From Pseudomonadota bacterium (GTDB lineage Bacteria > Pseudomonadota > Gammaproteobacteria > Xanthomonadales > Xanthomonadaceae), in the NCBI GenBank assembly GCA_963205415.1, contig CAUJJS010000201.1:1-42070 (forward strand): a stretch of 42,070 nt of DNA. The letters are read 5' to 3'. Position numbers and translations under genes: made by a program. The notes below the pieces were generated by a model, which saw nothing but the letters and a program-made list of their open reading frames with translations, was not told the DNA's origin and ran no database searches. This document shows, piece by piece, positions 16,105-24,945 of this stretch. Each line of letters begins with the position of its first letter. Position 1 is the first letter of the stretch.

Positions 16105-18924
16105 ATGGAAAAGAGCTTTGAACCGGGTCAGTTCGAGACCCGCTGGTACGACACTTGGGAGCGCAGCGGTGCCTTCGCCCCGCGCGGACGCGGCACGCCC
16201 TACACCATCCTGTTGCCGCCGCCCAATGTCACCGGCACCTTGCACATGGGCCACGCCTTCCAGCACACCCTGATGGATGCGCTGATCCGTCACCGGCGCA
16301 TGCGGGGCTGCGACACGCTCTGGCAGGTCGGTACCGACCACGCCGGCATCGCCACCGAAATGGTGGTCTCGCGCAACCTCGCACGCGAAGGCAAGGGCGA
16401 AACCCGCGATTCGCTCGGGCGCGAGGGCTTCATCGAGAAAGTCTGGGAATGGAAGCAGGAATCGGGCGACACCATCGAACGCCAGATGCGCCGCATGGGC
16501 ACCTCGGGCGACTGGTCGCGCAGCGTTTTCACCATGGACCCGATGCCATCCAAGGCGGTGATCGAAGCCTTCGTGAAACTGCACGAGCAAGGCCTGATCT
16601 ACCGCGGCCAGCGATTGGTGAATTGGGATCCGGTGCTGAAGACCGCCATTTCCGATCTGGAAGTGGTGAGCGAGGAGGAGGACGGTTTCCTCTGGGAAAT
16701 CCGCTATCCCCTCGCTGATAGCGCTGGCTATACGCACGTCGAGCGCGACGCCGATGGCAACGAAATACTGCGTGAATCGCGCAACTATCTGGTCGTGGCC
16801 ACCACGCGCCCGGAAACACTTCTGGGCGACGTCGCGGTGATGGTGCATCCGGACGACCCACGCTATGCCGAATTGATCGGCAAGAACGTGGAATTGCCGC
16901 TGACCGGTCGCCGCATCCCGATCATCGCCGACGATTACGTCGATCGCGCCTTCGGCACCGGCGTGGTGAAGGTGACCCCGGCGCATGACTTCAATGACTA
17001 CGCCGTCGGCCAACGCCATGGCTTGCCGAGCATCAACCTGTTCACCCCCGAGGCTGCGCTCAACACCAACGCGCCGGAGAAATATCGTGGGCTGGATCGC
17101 TACGTGGCACGCAAAGCGGTGTTGGCCGATCTGGAAGCGGCGGATTTGTTGGTCGAAGCCAAGCCACACAAACTGCAAGTGCCGCGCGGTGATCGCACCG
17201 GTCAGGTGATCGAGCCCTATCTGACCGACCAGTGGTTCGTGAAGATGGACACCTTGGGCGCACGTGGCCTCGAACGGGTCGAAAGCGGCGCGGTGAAGTT
17301 TGTCCCGCCCAACTGGATCAACACCTATCGCCACTGGATGGAAAACATCCAGGACTGGTGCATCAGTCGGCAACTCTGGTGGGGCCACCGCATTCCTGCG
17401 TGGTACGACGAAGCCGGCCAGGTGTATGTGGGGCGCGACGAAGCCGAGGCGCGCACACGCGCAGGCCTCGCGGCCGATGTGAAACTCTCGCAGGATTCCG
17501 ACGTGCTGGAAACCTGGTTTTCTTCCGCGCTGTGGCCGTTCTCCACCCAAGGCTGGCCGGATGACGTGGCGATGGCCGAGCGCGGCTTTGATCGCTACGT
17601 GCCGAGCAACGTGCTGGTCACGGGCTTCGACATCATCTTCTTCTGGGTCGCGCGCATGGTGATGATGAGCGACCACTTCACCGGCAAGGTGCCCTTCCAC
17701 GAGGTCTACATCACCGGATTGGTGCGCGACAAGGACGGGCAGAAGATGTCCAAGTCCAAGGGCAACGTGCTCGATCCGATCGACCTGATCGACGGCATTT
17801 CGCTCGATGCGCTGGTGGAAAAACGCACCGCCGGCCTGATGCAGCCGAAGATGGCCGAGAAGATCGCCAAAGCGACGCAGAAGGATTATCCCAACGGCAT
17901 TCCGGCCTTTGGTGCCGATGCGCTGCGCTTCACCTTCGCCTCCCTCGCCACCCACGGGCGCGACATCAAGTTCGACCTCAACCGCTGCGAGGGCTACAAG
18001 AATTTCTGCAACAAACTCTGGAACGCGGCGCGCTTCGTCTTGGGCACCCTGCCCGACACCGGCACGATCGACAAACCCGCGCAGTGGCCGAAATTGCCCT
18101 TCGAACGTGCCCTGCTGGCGCGTTTTGATTCACTTGTCGCCGAAGTCGATGCGCAATTTGCGGCCTACCGTTTCGACCTCGTGGCTCAGGCACTGTACGA
18201 ATTTGTCTGGAACGAGTTTTGCGACTGGTCGATCGAATTCGCCAAACCATGGCTTGGCGCTGATGCTGATGCCGACACCGCCGCCTCGGTACGCCACACC
18301 CTGCTCACCGTGCTGGAAGCCAGCTTGCGCCTGGCACACCCCTTGATTCCCTTCGTCAGCGAGGAAATCTGGCGGCACGTGGCGCCGCGTCTGGGGCACA
18401 CGAAAGGCTTGCTGATCGAACAGAGCTGGCCGGTGGCCTTTGCCGTGGCCACCACGCCCGATGATCTGGCCGATATCGACTGGCTCAAGGACGCCATCCA
18501 GAAACTGCGCTCGGTGCGTTCCACCTTGGGCATCTCGCCCAATCGCAAGGTACCCCTACTGGTGGAAGGCGGCAGTGCTGTCGACGGCACTCGCCTGGGG
18601 CGATTTGCCGACGCTCTCTCGGCGCTCGCGCGGCTTGAATCCATCGCCACCCTCGAAGGCAAAGCCCCCGCTTCGGCCTCGGCCGTGCTGGGCGAATTGC
18701 GCCTTCTGATTCCGCTGGAAGGCCTGCTCGACCTCGACGCCGAACGCACCCGCCTCGCCAAGGAAGTGGCGCGTGTGGCGTCCGAGAAGGAAAAGAGCGA
18801 AGCCAAGCTGGCCAAGTTCGGCGACAAAGTGCCCGCGAACGTGGTGGAGCAGGAACGCCAGCGACTGGTCGATTGGACCTTGCAGTTGTCCAGCCTGCTC
18901 GATCAACAGGCGCGCTTGGACTGA
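16105..18924 (+). CDS. valS: Valyl-tRNA synthetase
   Basis: ValRS charges tRNA(Val) and edits threonine mischarged onto it. The 939-aa class I enzyme has the HIGH motif as HMGH (47-50) in [15 protein letters not shown] and the KMSKS motif at 547-551. The CP1 editing domain lies between ([19 protein letters not shown]), an anticodon-binding helical domain follows, and the C-terminal coiled coil (about 870-935, rich in Glu/Lys/Arg) is typical of ValRS. I chose the ATG at 16105 ([15 protein letters not shown]), which fits the family; upstream in-frame ATGs would add a sequence without similarity. A 96-nt gap separates it from the GNAT gene. Confidence 0.97.
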   Translation: MEKSFEPGQFETRWYDTWERSGAFAPRGRGTPYTILLPPPNVTGTLHMGHAFQHTLMDALIRHRRMRGCDTLWQVGTDHAGIATEMVVSRNLAREGKGETRDSLGREGFIEKVWEWKQESGDTIERQMRRMGTSGDWSRSVFTMDPMPSKAVIEAFVKLHEQGLIYRGQRLVNWDPVLKTAISDLEVVSEEEDGFLWEIRYPLADSAGYTHVERDADGNEILRESRNYLVVATTRPETLLGDVAVMVHPDDPRYAELIGKNVELPLTGRRIPIIADDYVDRAFGTGVVKVTPAHDFNDYAVGQRHGLPSINLFTPEAALNTNAPEKYRGLDRYVARKAVLADLEAADLLVEAKPHKLQVPRGDRTGQVIEPYLTDQWFVKMDTLGARGLERVESGAVKFVPPNWINTYRHWMENIQDWCISRQLWWGHRIPAWYDEAGQVYVGRDEAEARTRAGLAADVKLSQDSDVLETWFSSALWPFSTQGWPDDVAMAERGFDRYVPSNVLVTGFDIIFFWVARMVMMSDHFTGKVPFHEVYITGLVRDKDGQKMSKSKGNVLDPIDLIDGISLDALVEKRTAGLMQPKMAEKIAKATQKDYPNGIPAFGADALRFTFASLATHGRDIKFDLNRCEGYKNFCNKLWNAARFVLGTLPDTGTIDKPAQWPKLPFERALLARFDSLVAEVDAQFAAYRFDLVAQALYEFVWNEFCDWSIEFAKPWLGADADADTAASVRHTLLTVLEASLRLAHPLIPFVSEEIWRHVAPRLGHTKGLLIEQSWPVAFAVATTPDDLADIDWLKDAIQKLRSVRSTLGISPNRKVPLLVEGGSAVDGTRLGRFADALSALARLESIATLEGKAPASASAVLGELRLLIPLEGLLDLDAERTRLAKEVARVASEKEKSEAKLAKFGDKVPANVVEQERQRLVDWTLQLSSLLDQQARLD

Positions 18925-18932
18925 TTGCCCGT

Positions 18933-19055
18933 GGCGGATGCGCTGCGCTTATCCGCACTACGAGCATCGGTGGGCGTTACGGCGGATGCGCTGCGCTTAT
19001 CCGCCCTACGGCTTCGGCAGGTGTAGGGTGGATAAGGCCGCAGGCCGCATCCACC
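18933..19055. repeat. REP cluster upstream of the RAYT gene (BIME)
   Basis: Three palindromic units lie between valS and the RAYT gene. Two are forward copies of GGCGGATGCGCTGCGCTTATCCGC plus CCTACG (18933-18962 and 18981-19010). One is reversed (19023-19055: GTAGGGTGGATAAGGCC...GGCCGCATCCACC). The second and third form a head-to-head pair separated by GCTTCGGCAGGT, a typical bacterial interspersed mosaic element. Confidence 0.85.
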
Positions 19056-19077
19056 GTGCAGAGATCGAGGACCGCTC

Positions 19078-19596
19078 ATGCCGAACTATCGACGCGCAAT
19101 CCAGCCGGGTGGGGTGTTTTTCTTCACGGTGGTGACCTATCAGAGACAGCCCCTGCTTTCGTCGGAAGCGGCCATCGGGCATCTGCGTGAGGCCTTTCGA
19201 AAGGTCAAGGCAAAACGCCCCTTCGTCATCGACGCGATGGTTGTTTTGCCTGACCATCTGCACTGCATCCTGCAGCTGCCCGATGGCGACAGTGACTATT
19301 CATCACGTTGGCGTGAAATCAAGAAGCTGACCTCACGGGCGATTGCACCCCAATCCAATCAGCGTCGTGAACGGGCGGTGTGGCAACGGCGTTTCTGGGA
19401 ACATCAAATCCGTGATGCGCTGGATTGGCAGCGCCATGTTTCGTACATCCACTACAACCCGGTAAAGCACGGTTACGTGGATCATCCAGCGGCTTGGCCG
19501 TGGTCGAGCTTTCTCCGATTCGTCGATTGCCAATGGCACGAAGCCCTGTGGCACAGCAGTGAGCCGGAAGGCGTCCACAGCTTGGAGTTTGAATGA
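19078..19596 (+). CDS. rayT: REP-associated tyrosine transposase (RAYT)
   Basis: The 172-aa protein is a Y1 HUH endonuclease of the IS200/IS605 relatives that process REP sequences. It starts MPNYRRAIQPGGVFFFTVVTY, has the metal-binding HLH (H60-L61-H62) in VVLPDHLHCILQLP, and has a later helix DWQRHVSYIHYNPVKHG. In that helix Y123 is the likely nucleophile (Y126 is the alternative). Family proteins of 150-200 aa are usually single copy, flanked by REPs and not followed by a partner gene, as here. REPs on both sides (18933-19055 and 19659-19807) support the assignment. The gene looks intact. Confidence 0.93.
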   Translation: MPNYRRAIQPGGVFFFTVVTYQRQPLLSSEAAIGHLREAFRKVKAKRPFVIDAMVVLPDHLHCILQLPDGDSDYSSRWREIKKLTSRAIAPQSNQRRERAVWQRRFWEHQIRDALDWQRHVSYIHYNPVKHGYVDHPAAWPWSSFLRFVDCQWHEALWHSSEPEGVHSLEFE

Positions 19597-19658
19597 CGCG
19601 ATGGATGGCTGCACAGACCGAATGCGTCCGGCGGATGTGCTGCAACGCGGCGTGTTCT

Positions 19659-19807
19659 GGCGGATGCGCTGCGCTTATCCGCCCTACGGCTTCGGTGGGT
19701 GTAGGGTGGATAAGGCCGCAGGCCGCATCCACCGACCAATGCCGCACACCGTGCAACGGCTCGATGTGGCGCTTTCTGGCGGATGCGCTGCGCTTATCCG
19801 CCCTACG
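19659..19807. repeat. REP cluster downstream of the RAYT gene, reaching into hutF
   Basis: Three units: forward at 19659-19688, reverse at 19701-19733, forward at 19778-19807. The first two repeat the upstream head-to-head pair with spacer GCTTCGGTGGGT in place of GCTTCGGCAGGT. The last unit includes the hutF stop codon (19803-19805), so the palindrome forms the very end of that gene. A degenerate relative is visible near 19629-19650. Confidence 0.85.
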
Positions 19808-21161
19808 TCTTGGACAACAGGTGCTGCAGGGTGTTTCGGTAGCGATGGGCGATGGTGTCGTGCTGTCGATGGCGGCCCCCTTCGACGCGGCATGTGCCCG
19901 CGACATGCACCTGATCCACCAGTGGCCGATTGCCGGCGAAGAGGAAGCGATCCAGCACGTCTTCATCACGCACCCCCGCCAAGGCCGGCGCGGTGGGATC
20001 GAGGCTGATCCAATCCGCCGCGTGATCGACTGCAATCGCACCCGAGGCCGTACCGGCGCTGGCAGCGCCACCCTTCCACGCCTGTTCCAGCAAGACCGTC
20101 GCGGTACTCGGCTGGCGGGACGTGGCCACGATGTTGCGCCGACGCGCGTGCAGGCGTTGGCCGTATTCGAGCCAGCGCAATTCCTCCACCGGCGACACCG
20201 ACACATGCGAATCACTGCCGATGGAGAAACGCCCACCGGCATCGAGGAAATCGCGCAAGGGAAAGAGTCCGTCGCCGAGATTGCCTTCGGTCGTGGGGCA
20301 CAGCGCCACGGTCGCGCCACTGGCCGCGATGCCATGCACTTCGCCACCGGACAAGTGCGTGGCGTGCACCAGGGTCCAACGCGCGTCCACCGGCGCGTTG
20401 TCGAGCAACCAGCGCACCGGACGCGCACCGCGTAGCGACAGGCATTGCTCAACTTCAGCCACCTGCTCGGCGATGTGGATGTGGATGGGGAAGTCCTCAC
20501 CACCCATGGCATCGAGCAAGGCCGGCACCACCGACTGCGGCACCGCACGCAGGCTGTGCAGGGCCGCGCCGACGCGCAGCATCGGGTTTTCCTTCCTGCG
20601 CAAGTTTTGCAGCAAGGCGAGATAGGCATCGAGCGTATGCCCGAAACGGCGCTGGCGCGGCTCCAGCTCACGCCCATCGAAGCTGGCGGTCATGTACAAC
20701 ACCGGCAACAGGGTCATGCGGATGCCGACATCGGATGCCGCCGCGATCAAGGACTGCGACATCGCCGCCGGATCGTCATACGGCCTGCCATCGGGCTGAT
20801 GGTGCAGATAGTGGAACTCGCAGACGCTGGTGTAGCCGGCTTCCAGCATCTCGGCATAAAGCTGGGAAGCGATGGCGTACTGCGAATCGGGGTCGAGCTT
20901 GCCGGCAAAGCGATACATCAACTCGCGCCAGGTCCAGAAACTGTCGGCCGGATCGGTTTGATGTTCGGCCAAGCCCGCCATGGCGCGCTGAAAGGCATGC
21001 GAATGGGTGTTGGGAATGCCGGGCAGTGCGTAGCCTGCGACGGGCTCGGTCGTCGTTTGCAGGCTTGCAATGTGGCCGTTTGCGTCGGCGTGGCAATGCA
21101 GATCGCGCCAGCCGGCGGGAGTGAGAAAACGCAAGGCGGGGGAAGGGTTCATGGGCGCCAT
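19803..21161 (-). CDS. hutF: Formimidoylglutamate deiminase
   Basis: HutF hydrolyses N-formimino-L-glutamate to N-formylglutamate and ammonia in the five-step histidine degradation pathway. The 452-aa protein is an amidohydrolase: LPGIPNTHSHAFQRAMAG (metal-binding HxH, about residues 45-49), PIHIHIAEQ, LVHATHLSGGE and FSIGSDSHVSVSPVEELRWLEYGQRL. These match the HutF subgroup rather than HutI. The ATG at 21161 has GGCTGG upstream; an ATG three codons later is an equal option. The open frame continues upstream but that part would overlap the recC promoter. The last codons lie inside a REP palindrome. hutI is about 16 kb away in the same direction; hutH, hutU and hutG are not in the window. Confidence 0.93.
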   Translation of the reverse strand: MAPMNPSPALRFLTPAGWRDLHCHADANGHIASLQTTTEPVAGYALPGIPNTHSHAFQRAMAGLAEHQTDPADSFWTWRELMYRFAGKLDPDSQYAIASQLYAEMLEAGYTSVCEFHYLHHQPDGRPYDDPAAMSQSLIAAASDVGIRMTLLPVLYMTASFDGRELEPRQRRFGHTLDAYLALLQNLRRKENPMLRVGAALHSLRAVPQSVVPALLDAMGGEDFPIHIHIAEQVAEVEQCLSLRGARPVRWLLDNAPVDARWTLVHATHLSGGEVHGIAASGATVALCPTTEGNLGDGLFPLRDFLDAGGRFSIGSDSHVSVSPVEELRWLEYGQRLHARRRNIVATSRQPSTATVLLEQAWKGGAASAGTASGAIAVDHAADWISLDPTAPALAGVRDEDVLDRFLFAGNRPLVDQVHVAGTCRVEGGRHRQHDTIAHRYRNTLQHLLSKT

Positions 21162-21221
21162 TATCGACCAGCCGATGCGGTCGGTGCGAACGGCCACGTC
21201 GCTTCCCGGCGCGTGCGTCTC

Positions 21222-21249
21222 ATTGGCTGAGACGGCACTTGGGCATAAT
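21222..21249 (+). promoter_or_regulatory. Candidate promoter of the recCBD operon
   Basis: ATTGGC (21222-21227) and CATAAT (21244-21249) are spaced 16 bp. Transcription would start near 21256, about 33 nt before the proposed TTG start of recC, and the elements lie in the gap between hutF and recC. Confidence 0.45.
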
Positions 21250-21288
21250 CGCCAGGACACCCCGTCCTGCACACCCTCGGAGCCCATC

Positions 21289-24200
21289 TTGCTGGATGCC
21301 GACAACCCCAACACCGGCCTCACGATCCTGCGTGCCAGTCGTCTCGAAGCGCTGCTGAAACCCTTTCAGACGCTGCTGGAAGCGACCCAACCCGAGTCGT
21401 TGCTGGCACCGCAAACGGTGATCGCAGCGCACCCGGGCATGCGGCAATGGCTGGTCGGTGAACTGGCGCGGCAGGTTGGACCGGGGCGGATCGTGGCCAA
21501 TCTGGATGTCTGCCTGACGAGCACCTGGCTCGATGCCGTGTCCAACCGGATGCTGGGGCAGCGCGCCGTGTCTTTGACGCACTACCGCCGTGTGCATTTG
21601 CGTTGGAGTGTGCACGCGCTGCTCGATCAAGCGCGCGCGCACGGCATCACCGATGCCCGCGTGCTGAACTATCTCGATGCCGCCGGCGATGCCGATCAGG
21701 CTGCGCTGCGCCGTTTCCAACTCGCCGATCGACTGGCGCAGGTCTATTCGCAATACCTGATCTACCGTCCCGATTGGCTGGACGCCTGGGAGCGCGGCGT
21801 GTTCCGCTATGCCACAACTCACAGCCAACAAGCTGCATTGACGGAACTGGAAACACGCTGCCTGGCACCCCTGTGGCGCGCCTTGTTCCAGCAACTCGGC
21901 GAACATCGTGGCCGTCTGATGCACACCCTGGCAGAGGCCCTTGCGCACCATGCGACCGAACTGCCGCCGTTGCATGTGTTCGGGCTCTCTCACCTGCCGC
22001 CGATCGAACTGGCCGTGTTGCGCCAGTACGCCCGACGTGCGCCGGTGTTTCTCTACGTGCCCGATCCGTGCCGCGAGTACTGGGGCGGGCTGCATCGCAG
22101 CCAGGGCGAAGGACGCTGGCGCGCCGCCTCGCCCGATTGGGCAGGCTATCGCACACGGGAAGCCGAGCTCTGCGCCGACCCGAACGCGCTGGATACCACC
22201 GCGCACAGCCATCCCCTACTGGCGCTCTGGGGCCGCATGGGCCAGCACTTTTTTGCAGCACTCGCCGATGGCGAGGTACGCGAGGACACGCGCCACTGGC
22301 AGGACGAACACGATACCGCGCCAGCCAATCGCCTTGAGCGCGTTCAGCACAGCCTTCGCAGGCTCGATCCGGCGCTCATGGCCGAAGACCCCAGCGCCGC
22401 GACCGGCGCACACGACGCCAGCCTGCGCGTGCACGCCTGCCACACACGGCTGCGCGAACTGGAGGTATTGCGCGATGCGCTTCTGGATGCGATTGATCGC
22501 GACGCGGTGAAGCCGTGGAACATCGTGGTGATGGCGCCGGACATCCATGCCTATGCGCCCCTGATTCCTGCCGTCTTCGGACAGGCCGGCTCGCCGCGCG
22601 AACGGCTCCTGCCCTATCACCTGGCCGACGTGCCGCTGCTGCGCAGCCATCGTCTGCTGACGACCTTCACCGCCCTGCTGCAGATCGCTCAGTCACGCAT
22701 CACCGCGCCACAGGTGGTCGATCTCCTCGGCGTGCCCGAGGTGCGTCGCGCCTTGTCCTTGAATGACGACGATTCCGACACCTTGATCGAATGGCTGCGC
22801 GCCAGCGGCGTGGCCTGGGGCCTCGATGGCGAACACAAAACCCATTTTGCTCTGCCACCCACGCCCGACTGCAGCTTTGACTGGGCAATGGACCGCTTCT
22901 TTGCGGGCTACACCGTGGCCGATGCGGAAGACGAACCGACCGCATTGATCTTGCCCGATGGCGCGGCAGCCTTGCCGATGCTCGGCATCCAAGGCCCGGC
23001 GGTCAGTGCCATTGGCAGTCTCGATCGTCTGCTGCAAACCATGCGCGACTGGATGCACTTGGCGCAAAGCGAATGCAGCGCCAGTCAGTGGGCCGCCGAA
23101 CTGCGCCAACGCGTGGATGCGATGTTCCAGATCGACGACAACGACGCCGAGGCCAAGGCTGCACTCGACATCCTCCATCGCGCCCTCGCCGCATTGGCCT
23201 TGGAACCTGCCGGCAACGGCCACGATCCCCTCTTGCGCATGCCCGTCGTCCGCGCTGTGATCCAAGAGCAGCTGGCCGCAAGCGCCGAACGCCAGTCATT
23301 CTTGCCCGGTGGCATCACGTTTTGCGGCATGGTGCCACAGCGCGCCATTCCATTCGACGTGGTGTGCGTGCTGGGGCTGGACGAGGGCAGCTTTCCGCGT
23401 CGCATCGCCGATGGTGGCATCGACCTCATGGCGCGTTTGCCGCGCGTGGGTGATCGCGATGTGGTGCTGGATGATCGCTACCTCTTTCTCGAAACCCTGA
23501 TGTCGGCGCGCAAACGCCTGCACTTGAGTTACATCGGCCAAGGCGTGCGCGATGGCAAACCCCGCAATCCGGCCACGCCCTTGGCCGAGCTTTTGGCCGA
23601 GCTCGACTACCACGCCGGCCTTGCCGTGGATGCCGAAGCCGGCGCGCGTCCGTGGTGGGTCAAGCATCCGCTGCAGCCCTTCGACCCGCGCTATTTCGAC
23701 GGCCAGAATCCTGCCCTGTTTTCCTATTCGAGCACCCTGCTCGGCATCCAGTCGCCCCAGCGCACAGCCGCCCCGCGCCTGCGGGATGCCGCCATGCCGG
23801 CGCCTCTGGATGCTCCGGAGATCGTGCCCATGTCGGCACTCACGGCGTATTTCAAACAGCCCGCTCGCGCCCTGCTGCGCGAGCGTCTGCACATCTCGCT
23901 CGATGGCGTGGATGCCGATGCCCGCCTGCCCGAGGATGAACCCCTGGAGTCCATCTCGCCGCCGCACGCCGTGGCCCGCACGGTTTTTCTGCAACACGTT
24001 CTGCCACAGCAGTGCGCCGATCCCGACTGGCGCTGGGACCGATCGCCACCCGATTGGGTGCGCCACGGTGGCATCATGCCCGTCGGTCGCAGTGGCATGG
24101 CCTTGTGGCAGGCGCAGGCCGCAGCGGTGGTGGCCCTGTGTGAGCACGCACTCGCCAGTGCGCGCTTCGACGCCAGAAGCCAGCACGGCGCCGCGGTGGT

Positions 24201-24945
24201 CGCGATTGATCTCGTTCTGCCAGCCGTCGAGCCCGCGCTGCCCACCATTCGCATCAGCGGCAGCGTGCACGCGGTGTATCCCCTCAAAGGCCACGACGAA
24301 GGCGTGCAGCTCGTGTTGGCACTGCCCGATCCGAGGGACAGCCAGACCTCGCTGAAGTCACCTAACGACCTGGACTTTGCCAGCCTTGTGCCCTGCTTTC
24401 TCGACTGGCTCGCGCTGCGCTTGCAACAGACCAAGGCCGTGCCGGTACGTTGCACCATCCTGGCGCAGGCAGAACCGGACATGGCCTGCCGCATCAATGC
24501 CTGGGACCAGGACTTTTGTGCCGCTCCCGAACCCATGCGTGCCATCGCCCGAGCGGATCTGCAGGCGCGCTTGCGCGCCTTGCTCGCGTTCTGGCAGGCA
24601 GGCCTGTCGGGCGCGAATTTCTACTACCCGAAAACCGCTTGGAAAGCTTTGCAGGCGCACACCGAACAACAGAACGCGAACGACGAACACCCCGTCGTCA
24701 TGGATCTGGCCGCACTCGGCAGAGCCATTGCCGCAACCTGGGCCGGCAGCGATTTCCACATCGGCGAGCGTGACTACGGAGCAGGTTTTGCCCGCGTGCT
24801 CGAAGGCGCACTCGACTTCGGCGACAGCGAAGGTGATCCCGACCACGCCATGCTCAAGTCGCTGTTGGATGCGGCACAGCGCCTGCAGAACCTGATCCTG
24901 CTGCCACCGATCCTGAGCTCGACGGCGACGGAGGGAACACCATGA
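21289..24945 (+). CDS. recC: Exodeoxyribonuclease V subunit gamma (RecC)
   Basis: RecC is the Chi-recognising, strand-splitting subunit of RecBCD in double-strand break repair. The protein is about 1218 aa, close to the family. Recognisable pieces are TILRASRLEALLKPF at the N-terminus, VIAAHPGMRQWL, FGLSHLPPIELAVL, PWNIVVMAPDIHAYAPLI and the helicase-like LPGGITFCGMVPQRAIPF with CVLGLDEGSFPR. I propose TTG at 21289: it has GGAG at 21279-21282, agrees with the N-terminus of the family and lies behind a promoter-like sequence. In-frame ATGs at 21151 and 21175 are possible but would start upstream of that promoter. It overlaps recB by 4 nt (ATGA). Confidence 0.93.
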   Translation: MLDADNPNTGLTILRASRLEALLKPFQTLLEATQPESLLAPQTVIAAHPGMRQWLVGELARQVGPGRIVANLDVCLTSTWLDAVSNRMLGQRAVSLTHYRRVHLRWSVHALLDQARAHGITDARVLNYLDAAGDADQAALRRFQLADRLAQVYSQYLIYRPDWLDAWERGVFRYATTHSQQAALTELETRCLAPLWRALFQQLGEHRGRLMHTLAEALAHHATELPPLHVFGLSHLPPIELAVLRQYARRAPVFLYVPDPCREYWGGLHRSQGEGRWRAASPDWAGYRTREAELCADPNALDTTAHSHPLLALWGRMGQHFFAALADGEVREDTRHWQDEHDTAPANRLERVQHSLRRLDPALMAEDPSAATGAHDASLRVHACHTRLRELEVLRDALLDAIDRDAVKPWNIVVMAPDIHAYAPLIPAVFGQAGSPRERLLPYHLADVPLLRSHRLLTTFTALLQIAQSRITAPQVVDLLGVPEVRRALSLNDDDSDTLIEWLRASGVAWGLDGEHKTHFALPPTPDCSFDWAMDRFFAGYTVADAEDEPTALILPDGAAALPMLGIQGPAVSAIGSLDRLLQTMRDWMHLAQSECSASQWAAELRQRVDAMFQIDDNDAEAKAALDILHRALAALALEPAGNGHDPLLRMPVVRAVIQEQLAASAERQSFLPGGITFCGMVPQRAIPFDVVCVLGLDEGSFPRRIADGGIDLMARLPRVGDRDVVLDDRYLFLETLMSARKRLHLSYIGQGVRDGKPRNPATPLAELLAELDYHAGLAVDAEAGARPWWVKHPLQPFDPRYFDGQNPALFSYSSTLLGIQSPQRTAAPRLRDAAMPAPLDAPEIVPMSALTAYFKQPARALLRERLHISLDGVDADARLPEDEPLESISPPHAVARTVFLQHVLPQQCADPDWRWDRSPPDWVRHGGIMPVGRSGMALWQAQAAAVVALCEHALASARFDARSQHGAAVVAIDLVLPAVEPALPTIRISGSVHAVYPLKGHDEGVQLVLALPDPRDSQTSLKSPNDLDFASLVPCFLDWLALRLQQTKAVPVRCTILAQAEPDMACRINAWDQDFCAAPEPMRAIARADLQARLRALLAFWQAGLSGANFYYPKTAWKALQAHTEQQNANDEHPVVMDLAALGRAIAATWAGSDFHIGERDYGAGFARVLEGALDFGDSEGDPDHAMLKSLLDAAQRLQNLILLPPILSSTATEGTP

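Noticed and set aside
16045..17955. 636-aa minus-strand frame over valS
   Set aside because: Antisense to valyl-tRNA synthetase with all class I motifs; His/Val/Gly-rich composition is typical of a shadow frame.
19319..20677. 452-aa minus-strand frame in the RAYT/hutF area
   Set aside because: It is an alternative frame of hutF that runs antisense through RAYT; Arg/Cys/Ser-rich without motifs.
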